Assembly (NCBI RefSeq): GCF_003286085.1
Contig: NW_020825592.1
Location: 38,805 to 102,804, forward strand
DNA length: 64,000 bases
From: Drosophila persimilis
Lineage: Eukaryota > Arthropoda > Insecta > Diptera > Drosophilidae
Direction of reading: 5' to 3'
Positions within the stretch are counted from its first letter, which is position 1. Each line of letters begins with the position of its first letter. The notes beneath the pieces were generated by a model. The model was not told the origin of the DNA. It ran no database searches and worked only from the letters and a program-made list of their open reading frames with translations. The translations under genes were made by a program, and so were the position numbers. Shown in pieces: positions 54,771 to 64,000 of the stretch.

Positions 54771-56114
54771 ATGAGTTGGAATTATAGGGAGAAAAAACCT
54801 GAATTTAATAGTTCCGATAGTGAGGAGGGGGGAATCAATTGCTCAATAAATCCTACCCCTGCAGATATCGTTGTAACTGAAAAAATGGAGCTGGCTCAAG
54901 TTCAGACTCTCATCAGGCAAGCCTTAGCGGAACAAGAAAGGCAGTTTCAAGCACAAATAACCGCTTTAGCTTCACGGGTGCAGAGTTTGCAGGTCGAAGC
55001 GCCGCAAATTGTCACATACGAGAAAATATCCGTCGATCCTGACGCCAAATGCGACATTCCCTTAGACATTATTAAATCTGTGCCGGATTTCTCCGGTGTA
55101 CAGGATGAGTATGTAGCGTGGAGGCAAGCAGCCATCTACGCATACGAGTTATTCAAGGGCTTTCCAAAGAGCACGGCGCATTACCAAGCGGTAGCAATCA
55201 TTAGGAACAAAATCAAAGGCCCAGCTGGAGCCTTACTAGTGTCTCACAACACTGTCCTAAATTTCGATGCAATACTAGCTAGGCTAGATTGCACATACTC
55301 GGATAAAACATCCTTGCGCTTGTTGAGACAGTGTTTGGAGTTAGTTACGCAGGGCGAAATGTCCCTGATGCAATACTACGATGACGTCGAAAAGAAGCTC
55401 ACTCTCGTAACTAACAAAATTGTAATGTCTCATGACCAAGAAGGCGCCGATTTGCTCAATCGGGAGGTCAGAGACGACGCCTTGCACGCCTTTATCTCCG
55501 GTCTTAGGAAGCCGTTGAGAGCGGTTGTGTTCCCTGCGCAACCAAAAGATCTACCATCCGCACTGGCTCTGGCCAGGGAAGCTGAGGCTAGCATTGAAAG
55601 AAGCATGTTTGCGAACTCTTACGCTAAAGCCTTGCAAGACCGAGCGCAAATTGCCGAAACTAACAAAAACCGTGCCCAAGGCAGACAAACCAAGTTTAAC
55701 AAAGATGAGCAAAATCAGGAGAGAAATCCCCATTTTGTAAAACGCCAAAAGGGCGGTCCCCAGCCTCAGGCCCCTAAAGACAATCAATCCGAAGCTCCAC
55801 AGCCCATGGAAGTTGACTCTTCCTCCAGATTTAGACAAAAAACCGACTACAGCAGGCGTCAGACTTACGAGTCCAACGCAGCAAAACGCAAGAATTCGTC
55901 AGAGCGTTCAACAGGTCAAAGACGGCAACGCATTAACAATGTGGTACAATCAGACTCCAAAGAGGCCGTAACAGAATTCGAGAAGGCGGCCAAAGAGGCA
56001 GTTGAAGAATTAGAGAGTGAGAACGAGTACGCACCTGGTGACGACTCAATTAATTTTTTAGGGAACACTCCCGGCTTCCGTACATTCAACGACGGTTGGC
56101 TGGGAGAACTCTGA
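54771..56114 (+). CDS. gag: gypsy Gag, 447 aa
   Basis: Structural Gag of the errantivirus, intact from ATG 54771 to TGA 56114. The N-terminal part is acidic with a Gln-rich coiled segment (about 40-85). The capsid-like region covers about 100-290 (VPDFSGVQDEYVAWRQAAIY start). The C-terminal region (about 295-395) is basic and rich in Gln, Asn, Lys and Arg with no CCHC knuckle, as usual in gypsy Gag; it probably binds RNA by charge. Length is close to the D. melanogaster protein. The end overlaps pol by 19 nt. Confidence 0.93.
   Translation: MSWNYREKKPEFNSSDSEEGGINCSINPTPADIVVTEKMELAQVQTLIRQALAEQERQFQAQITALASRVQSLQVEAPQIVTYEKISVDPDAKCDIPLDIIKSVPDFSGVQDEYVAWRQAAIYAYELFKGFPKSTAHYQAVAIIRNKIKGPAGALLVSHNTVLNFDAILARLDCTYSDKTSLRLLRQCLELVTQGEMSLMQYYDDVEKKLTLVTNKIVMSHDQEGADLLNREVRDDALHAFISGLRKPLRAVVFPAQPKDLPSALALAREAEASIERSMFANSYAKALQDRAQIAETNKNRAQGRQTKFNKDEQNQERNPHFVKRQKGGPQPQAPKDNQSEAPQPMEVDSSSRFRQKTDYSRRQTYESNAAKRKNSSERSTGQRRQRINNVVQSDSKEAVTEFEKAAKEAVEELESENEYAPGDDSINFLGNTPGFRTFNDGWLGEL
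56054..56060 (+). promoter_or_regulatory. -1 frameshift heptamer TTTTTTA
   Basis: In gag frame T TTT TTA (codons 429-430 are TTT TTA). A -1 shift gives an uninterrupted frame into protease. No downstream structure was evaluated. Confidence 0.8.
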
Positions 56115-59100
56115 AGATGTTAATTGACACTGGCGCGGCAAAGAATTATGTGAAGCCCTTAACAGAGCTAAAGGCCATAACGCCGGTCGCCAAGTCATTC
56201 TCGGTAAACTCGATCCACGGGTCTACCGAAATCAAGCGCAAGTGCTTGATGAATATTTTCCAGCATACCTCCCCGTTTTTTCTCCTCGATACCCTAAGTT
56301 CTTTCGACGCCATCATAGGCTTCGACTTGCTAACACAAGCCGGAGTCAAATTGAACTTGGCAAAAAACACTCTGGAATACCAGGGTACATCTGAAAAACT
56401 CCAGTACTATCAATGTGCCGATGTGAACTTCACCGATGTCAACGACATCGTTGTCCCTCCGTCCGTAAAGAAAGAGTTCAGGGACATGATACTCAGAAAC
56501 AAAAGAGCCTTCTCAAATGCAGATGAAGCTCTCCCTTTTAATACTGCTGTCATCGCTACAATCCGAACAGTGGACGACGAGCCTGTGTATTCAAGATACC
56601 CGAGTCTCATGGGTGTTTCTGACTTCATAAACAAAGAAGTCAAACAATTACTGGACGATGGCATAATCAGGCCCTCCAGATCGCCTTACAACAGCCCAAC
56701 ATGGGTGGTTGATAAAAAAGGCACTGACTCATACGGTAACCCAAAAAAAAGGTTGGTAATCGATTTCAGGAAACTGAACGAAAAAACCATACCGGACCGC
56801 TATCCCATGCCAAGCATCCCCATGATTTTAGCGAATCTAGGGAAGGCGAAATACTTCACTACCCTCGACTTAAAGTCTGGGTACCACCAAATCTACCTTG
56901 CGGAGCATGACCGCGAAAAGACTTCGTTTTCAGTAAGCAGCGGCAAGTACGAGTTCTGTCGGCTTCCGTTTGGCCTGCGCAATGCAAGCAGCATATTCCA
57001 AAGGGCAATAGACGATATCCTGAGGGAACATATAGGAAAGATTTGCTTTGTCTATGTAGACGACGTCATAATTTTTTCTAAAAACGAAACGGAGCATATT
57101 CAACACATCAACACTGTGTTAAAATGTCTAATCGACGCCAACATGCGTGTAGGCCCTGAAAAGACTCAATTCTTCAAGGAAAGTATTGAATTCCTGGGTT
57201 TCATTGTTACCAAAGACGGAGCAACATCCGATCCCAAAAAGGTTAAAGCCATTCAGGACTTCCCTGAACCCAAAAGTGTCTACAGCGTTAGGTCATTCTT
57301 GGGGTTAGCTAACTACTATAGGGTCTTTATTAAGGACTTTGCCGCTATAGCGCGCCCAATATCAGACATACTTAAAGGGGAAAATGGTTCAGTGAGTAGG
57401 CACGTATCAAAGAAAATCCCTGTTGAATTTAATGAAACTCAACGCGATGCATTTCACCGTCTGCGAAACATTTTGGCATCAGAAGATGTCATGCTAATGT
57501 ACCCAGACTTCCAGAAACCGTTCGATTTAACCACTGATGCTTCGGCCAGTGGAATTGGCGCGGTTCTTTCCCAAGGCAATAGGCCAATAACAATGATTTC
57601 TCGCGCCTTAAAACAGGCCGAACAAAACTATGCCACCAACGAAAGAGAGTTGCTGGCCGTTGTGTGGGCTTTAGGCAGATTGCAGAACTTTCTGTACGGT
57701 TCCAGGGAAATTAACATTTTCACGGACCACCAGCCGCTCACGTTCGCTGTGTCGGACAAGAACACGAATTCTAAGATTAAAAGATGGAAATCTTACATCG
57801 ACCAGCACAATGCCAAAATGTTTTATAAACCGGGCAAAGAGAATCTGGTGGCGGATGCCCTTTCAAGGCAAAACGTTAATGCTTTGCAAGATGGGCCCCG
57901 TTCGGACGCTGCAACCGTTCACAGCGAAATTTCCCTGACCTACACAGTCGAGACAACAGACAAACCTTTGAATTGTTTTAGGAACCAGATTGTTCTAGAG
58001 GAATCGCGTTTCCCGCTAAAGCGAAACCTGTTGCTGTTTCGCAGCAAAACACGCCACTTGATCAGTTACACTGACAAGAGCTCAATTCTCAAAACTCTCA
58101 AAGAAGTTGTGAATTCTGGAGTCGTTAATGCAATACATTGCGACCTCCCCACGTTGGCAAGTTTCCAACACGACCTGATTTTGCATTTCCCTGCCACCCA
58201 ATTCAGGCACTGTAAAAATCTTGTGCAAGATATAACGGACAAAAACGAGCAGTTAGAAGTCATCACTGCCGAGCACAATCGAGCGCACAGAGCAGCTCAG
58301 GAAAACATCAAACAAGTACTTCGTGACTATTATTTTCCCAATATGGCCACTTTGGCCAAAGAAGTGGTTGCAAACTGCAGGGTTTGCACTAAAGCCAAGT
58401 ACGATAGGCACCCGAAGAAACAGGAACTCGGGGAAACGCCTATACCAAGTTATACTGGCGAAATGTTGCATATCGACATTTTCTCAACAGACAAGAAACA
58501 ATTCTTAACCTGCGTAGACAAGTTCTCCAAATTTGCAGCCGTCCAACCGATATTATCCAGAACAATAATCGATGTCACAAGCCCTCTACTGCAAATTATT
58601 AACCTTTTCCCCGATACTAAGACAATTTATTGCGATAACGAGGCGGCCTTCAATTCCGAGACCATCACTTCGATGCTCCGAAACGCCTACGGCATTTGCG
58701 TTGTGAATGCAGCTCCGCTTCACAGCACCTCAAACGGCCAGGTGGAGCGCTTTCATAGCACCCTGACCGAAATTGCGAGATGCCTCAAACTAGACAAGAA
58801 AATCAGCGACACTACAGAATTAATTTTAAAGGCTACGATAGAGTACAACAAAAGTTTACACTCAGTAACCCGAGAGAAACCAATTGAGGTCGTTCATGCA
58901 GTAGCTCATGTTCGTCGCGAGAACGTCAAAGACAGGCTGATTAAGGCACAGCAAGACAATATCAAAAGGTGCAACGCAGCCAGACAAAACCGTGTTTTCG
59001 AGGTAGGAGAAAAGGTGTTCCAGAAGAACAACAAAAGGCTAGGGAACAAGTTAACTCCATTATGCTCAGAACAAAAGGTCGAAGCAGACCTGGGAACGTC

Positions 59101-59146
59101 TGTTCTCATTAAGGGGAGGGTGGTCCATAAGGACAACCTGAAATAA
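56061..59146 (+). CDS. pol: gypsy Pol (PR, RT, RNase H, integrase), intact
   Basis: Read in the -1 frame after the heptamer; the first ATG in that frame is 56096, and positions below count from it. Protease has DTG at 11-13. RT has the MPSIPMILANLG and LPFGLRNASS motifs and YVDD at about 321-324. RNase H has TTDASASG near 479 and TDHQPLTF downstream. Integrase has an HHCC site (NRAHRAAQENI ... CRVC), then the catalytic acids in HIDIFS, YCDNEAAF and NGQVERFHS contexts. The 1016 codons are close to the known gypsy length and contain no stop or shift. This is the only complete, undamaged Pol in the window. Confidence 0.95.
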
Positions 59147-59170
59147 GTTTTCCCCACAATTAGCTAGTAA

Positions 59171-60222
59171 GCCAACTTAATAAACTCCGAAACTCAAAAG
59201 CAAATAAACAGACTGACGGACACTATCAATAAAATTATCAGCTCCCGCAAAGGCGATTTGGTTGACACTCCTCATTTATTCGAAACACTGCTGGCAAAAA
59301 TAGAATACTGAACACGGAAATTCAAAATTTAATACTAACTATAACGCTGGCAAAAGCAAACATAGTAAATCCCACAATTCTCGACCACACCGATCTGAAA
59401 TCACTTATTGAGCAAGACACCCCAATAGTAAGCTTAATAGAAGCTTCTAAGATCAAGGTCCTTCAGTCCGAGAACATTATCCACATATTAATAGCCTACC
59501 CTAAAGTTGAGTTTAGGTGCCAAAAGGTCTCCGTCTACCCCGTTTCACACCAACAAACCATTCTGCGACTCAACGAGGACACGCTGGCGGAATGCGAAAA
59601 GGACACCTCTACAGTTACTGGATGCACCGTGACTACGCATAACACCTTCTGCGAACGAGCACGGCGCGAAACCTGTGCTAGCTCCCTTCATGCTGGAAAC
59701 ATCGCCAACTGCCATACCCAACCCAGCCACCTGAAAGCGATAACACCTGTAGATGACGGCGTCGTGATTATCAACGAAGCGACAGCGCGCGTCCGAACAG
59801 ATGATGTAGCAGAAGTGACTGTCTCAGGAACCTTCTTGATAACTTTCGAACGGTCTGCAGCTATTAATGGCACAGAATTTGTAAACTTACGCAAATCACC
59901 AAGCAAGCAGCCTGGCACCGTGAGGTCACCGCTCCTAAACATCATCGGACATGACCCGACATTAAGCATACCACTCCTGCCTCGTATGAGCATCAACAAC
60001 TTGCAATCAATTCGAGATTTCAAGGAGGAAGTAACTGCGGCGGGCTCACCCAAATTCTGGTTCACGGTTGGTGCGGTCCTGAACGTCGGACTAATTGGCT
60101 CATTCGTCCTTTTCATGGTGCTAAGGAGAAAGCGAGCCACATTGAGGGTGCAGAGGGCTTTGGACAACTTTAATATGACCGAGGACGGTCATCATCCTGA
60201 GGGGGGGGTAGTTAACAACTAA
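59171..60222 (+). pseudogene. env: gypsy envelope remnant: surface part missing, frameshifted
   Basis: Only the C-terminal portion of the errantiviral envelope glycoprotein is present. Pol stops at 59146, and 24 bp later the frame begins in the middle of the protein. The signal peptide, the surface subunit and the cleavage/fusion region that precede this point in gypsy are absent. A second lesion is a one-base loss in the A run at 59296-59300, after which the correct frame continues to TAA 60222. The ectodomain stem, one membrane segment (about 60058-60125) and a basic cytoplasmic tail follow. The stop lies inside the 3' LTR, as in known gypsy. No functional envelope can be made. Confidence 0.9.
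60199..60208 (+). promoter_or_regulatory. gypsy polypurine tract
   Basis: GAGGGGGGGG directly before the 3' LTR (AGTTAAC at 60210). It overlaps the end of env. Confidence 0.85.
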
Positions 60223-60746
60223 GCATATAATATGAACTCTCTCTGTCATACATTGTTATTTCTAAGTACGCAGCAGGTAATCATAAGTATTTGGTTGCCC
60301 TCAGCAAACAATGCTGACGCGCTGCCAAGAATTCTGCACACAGCAAGTGAAAACGGTCACCCGTGCTGTTTGCGGAAGAGTGTTGAGTCGGCATGCCGAC
60401 TCTGGGGTATGGCGCGATGCATTGACTTCGTAGGGTAAGCTTAAGCAAAGACATTTCTGTAAAGTCAGTCTCAGTTCAGATCGCATTCTAATAAGACGAA
60501 CGATTAAAGCTCCGGCACTGTCGTAAATAAAATTCAGTGTGTTATCAATTATAGTTGGGAAAGTCCCACAACATAATTATCATTGATCCCGTTTCGCTCG
60601 CCGGATCCATCACACAACATAATCATCATTGATCCAGTTTCAATCGCCGGATCCACCGTTACCTCATCAAAGGAAGAGGCCACTATCGCCAGCTAATTAC
60701 CCACATAGCGTCGCTGATCATCGAGATAACGGCGGTAGACTTAATT
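60210..60746 (+). repeat. gypsy 3' LTR, 537 bp
   Basis: Matches 53860-54396 with no visible difference. It is followed by TATA and the second half of the interrupted satellite monomer. Confidence 0.95.
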
Positions 60747-63700
60747 TATATAGCACCCACACTTCAGGAAATGTTGCAGGATCGCATATTTTGGGCATAA
60801 GCACCAATATGGCAATACAGCCCCAAAAAAAGTTGAACCCCGCAACTATATGGCACCTGCACTTATATAGACCCCTTCCCTATCTAGCACTTGCATGTAC
60901 ATTGAACCACCGCACCTATATAGCACCCACGCTCTTGGAAATGTGGCAGGATCGCACATTTTGGGCACAAGCACCAATTTGGCAATATAGCCCCAAAAAA
61001 ATGTTAACCCCGCAACTATATGGCACCAGCACTTATATAGAACACTTCCCTATCTAGCACTTGCATGTATATTGAACCCCCGCACCTATAAAGCACCCAC
61101 GCTCCAGGAAATGTGGCAGGATCGCACATTTTGGACACAAGCACCAATTTGGGAATATAGCCCCAAAAAAAGGTGAACCCCGCAACTATATGGCACCTGC
61201 ACTTATATAGAACACTTCCCTATCTAGCACTTGCATGTTCATTGAACCACCGCACATATATAGCACGCACACTTCAGGAAATGTGGCAGGATCGCACATT
61301 TTGGGCATAAGCACCAATATGGCAATACAGCCCCAAAAAAAGTTGAACCCCGCAACTATATGGCACCTGCACTTATATAGAACACTTCCCTATCTAGCAC
61401 TTGCATATTCATTGAACCACCGCACCTATATAGCACGCACACTTCAGGAAATGTGGCAGGATCGCACATTTTGGGCATAAGCACCAATATGGCAATACAG
61501 CCCCAAAAAAAGTTGAACCCCGCAACTATATGGCACCTGCACTTATATAGACCCCTTCCCTATCTAGCACTTGCATGTACATTGAATCACCGCACCTATA
61601 TAGCACCCACGCTCTAGGAAATGTGGCAGGATCGCACATTTTGGGCACAAGCACCAATTTGGCAATATAGCCCCAAAAAAAGTTGAACCCCGCAACTATA
61701 TGGCACCTGCACTTATACAGAACACTTCCCTATCTAGCACTTGCATGTATATTGAACCACCGCAATTATATAGCACCAACGCTCCAGGAAATGTTGCAGG
61801 ATCGCACATTTTGGGCACAAGCACCAATTTGGCAATATAGCCCCAAAAAAAGTTAAACCCCGCAACTATATGGCACCTGCACTTATATAGAACCCTTCCC
61901 TATCTAGCACTTGCATGTATATTGAACCACCGCACCTATATAGCACCCACGCTCCAGGAAATCTTGCAGGATCGCACATTTTGGGCACATGCACCAATTC
62001 GGCAATATAGCCCCAAAAAAAGTTGAACCCCGCAACTATATGGCACCTGCACTTATATAGACCCCTCACCTATCTAGCACTCGCATGTACATTGAACCAC
62101 CGCACCTATATAGCACCCACGCTCTAGGAAATGTGGCAGTATCGCACATTTTGGGCACAAGCACCAATTTGGCAATATAGCCCCAAAAAATTTGAGCCCC
62201 GCAACTATATGGCACATGCAATTATATAGAACACTTCCCTATCTAGCACTTGAATGTATATTGAACCACCGCACCTATATAGCACCCACGCTATAGGAAA
62301 TGTGGCAGGATCGCACATTTTGGGCACAAGCACCAATTTGGCAATATAGCCCCAAAAAAATGTTAACCCCGCAACTATATGGCACCTGCACTTATATAGA
62401 ACACTTCCCTATCTAGCACTTGCATGTATACTGAACCCCCGCACATATAAAGCACCCACGCTCCAGGAAATGTGGCAGGATCGAACATTTTGGACACAAG
62501 CACCAATTTTGGAATATAGCCCCAAAAAAAGGTGAACCCCGCAACTATATGGCACCTGCACTTATATAGAACACTTCCCTATCTAGCACTTGCATGTTCA
62601 TTGAACCACCGCACCTATATAGCACGCACACTTCAGGAAATGTGGCAGGATCGCACATTTTGGGCATAAGCACCAATATGGCAATACAGCCCCAAAAAAA
62701 GTTGAACCCCGCAACTATATGGCACCTGCACTTATATAGACCCCTTCCCTATCTAGCACTTGCATGTACATTGAATCACCGCACCTATATAGCACCCACG
62801 CTCTAGGAAATGTGGCAGGATCGCACATTTTGGGCACAAGCACCAATTTGGCAATATAGCCCCAAAAAAAGTTGAACCCCGCAACTATATGGCACCTGCA
62901 CTTATACAGAACACTTCCCTATCTAGCACTTGCATGTATATTGAACCACCGCACCTATATAGCACCCACACTTCAGGAAATGTGGCAGGATCGCACATTT
63001 TGGGCTTAAACGCCAATATGGCAATACAGCCCCAAAAAAAGTTGAACCCCGCAACTATATGGCACCTGCACTTATATAGACCCCTTCCCTATCTAGCACT
63101 TGCATGTACATTGAACCACCGCACCTATATAGCACCCACGCTCTAGGATATGTGGCAGTATCGCACATTTTGGGCACAAGCACCAATTTGGCAATATAGC
63201 CCCAAAAAAAGTTAAACCCCACAACTATATGGCACCTGCACTTATATAGAACCCTGCCCTATGTAGCACTTGCATGTATATTGAACCACCGCAACTATAT
63301 AGCACCAACGCTCCAGGAATTGTTGCAGGATCGCACATTTTGGGCACATGCACCAATTTGGCAATATAGCCCCAAAAAAAGTTGAACCCTGCAACTATAT
63401 GGCACCTGCACTTATATAGACCCCTCACCTATCTAGCACTCGCATGTATATTGAACCACCGCAACTATATAGCACCCACACTTCAGGAAATGTGGCAGGA
63501 TCGCACATTTTGGGCACAAGCACCAATTTGGCAATATAGCCCCAAAAAAAGTTGAACCCCGCAACTATATGGCACCTGCACTTATATAGACCCCTCACCT
63601 ATCTAGCACTCGCATGTACATTGAACCACCGCACCTATATAGCACCCACGCTCTAGGAAATATGGCAGTATCGCACATTTTGGGCACAAGCACCAATTTC

Positions 63701-64000
63701 GCAATATAGCCCCAAAAAAAGTTGAACCCCGCAACTATATGGCACCTGCACTTATATAGAACCCTGCCCTATGTAGCACTTGCATGTATATTGAACCACC
63801 GCAATTATGTAGCACCAACGCTCCAGGAAATGTTGCAGGATCGCACATTTTGGGCACAAGCACCAATTTGGCAATATAGCCCCAAAAAAAGTTGAACCCC
63901 GCAACTATATGGCACCTGCACTTATATAGACCCCTCACCTATCTAGCACTCGCATGTACATTGAACCACCGCACCACCTATATAGCACCCACGCTCTAGG
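60747..64000 (+). repeat. ~170-bp satellite array continued, about 19 monomers to the window edge
   Basis: Same monomers as at 41541-53859, including the pairing of the ACACTTCAGG variant with the GCTCTAGG variant. Local variants not common on the left side include GCACGCACACTTC and CCCTGCCCTATGTAG types, so this side has its own recent amplification. The array runs off the window. No gene seen. Confidence 0.97.

Larger units (their letters stand above)
53860..60746 (+). mobile_element. gypsy-family errantivirus inserted in satellite DNA
   Basis: 6887 bp, with two 537-bp LTRs, a tRNA-Lys PBS, an insulator-like site cluster, gag, -1 shifted pol and a damaged env that ends inside the 3' LTR. 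The LTR ends (AGTTAACAAC ... TTAATT) and the whole order match gypsy (mdg4). It is flanked by TATA on both sides (53856-53859 and 60747-60750), within the CTATATAGCACC box of a satellite monomer. LTRs look identical, so insertion is recent. Confidence 0.95.

Noticed and set aside
41541..64000. CRISPR-like array, considered because of regular repeats
   Set aside because: Monomers abut with no unique spacers, the period is 170 bp, and the context is a eukaryotic satellite.

Overview
The window looks like repeat-dense heterochromatin from a drosophilid fly. I see no ordinary single-copy host gene. Almost every base belongs to an LTR retrotransposon, a helitron-like insertion or a tandem satellite. 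Three things point to Drosophila: a gypsy-family errantivirus with a Su(Hw)-type insulator cluster, BEL/roo-like LTRs, and DINE-1-like insertions. Three families prime from the 3' end of tRNA-Lys (PBS starting TGGCGCCCAAC).

Layout. (1) About 1-8297 (+): 3' part of a GC-rich Ty3/gypsy element (Element 1). It has pol cut by the window edge, an extra non-Env-like third ORF, and a probable ~2.7 kb 3' LTR filled with two tandem repeat families. (2) About 8298-10050 (-): an errantivirus fragment, gag with one stop, and an env-like membrane tail just upstream of it with no LTR between. (3) 10522-22748 (-): a complete LTR element (Element 2) with 2235-bp LTRs and a 4-bp target duplication AGTT. It interrupts the gag of a BEL/Pao element (10262-10521 and 22749-23509). 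Its Gag starts with a RING-H2 finger. A 2280-bp segment carrying gag is exactly duplicated in tandem, and pol is broken at four places. (4) 23839-41118 (+): a second RING-Gag family in the tandem form LTR-internal-LTR-internal-LTR. Both internal copies lack protease and the N-terminal half of RT and share further lesions. The first LTR carries two copies of a helitron/DINE-1-like element. (5) 41119-41540: a truncated BEL-like LTR. (6) 41541-53859 and 60747-64000: one ~170-bp satellite array (with a small outlier at 23510-23792), split by (7) a gypsy-family errantivirus at 53860-60746 (+) with visually identical 537-bp LTRs, TATA target duplication, intact gag and pol, and a truncated, frameshifted env.

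How the parts relate. In each element Gag forms the particle and Pol (PR, RT, RNase H, INT) copies and integrates it. In the gypsy element and the + strand RING family, Pol lies in the -1 frame behind a heptanucleotide slip site. Element 2 has a weaker candidate site. The nesting gives a relative order of events: satellite and BEL first, then Element 2; errantivirus first, then Element 1; satellite first, then gypsy. The observation I rate highest is a full RING-H2 finger at the N-terminus of Gag in two clearly different LTR families, which suggests selection for a ubiquitin-ligase-like Gag function. All family assignments come from reading motifs by eye; no database search was possible.
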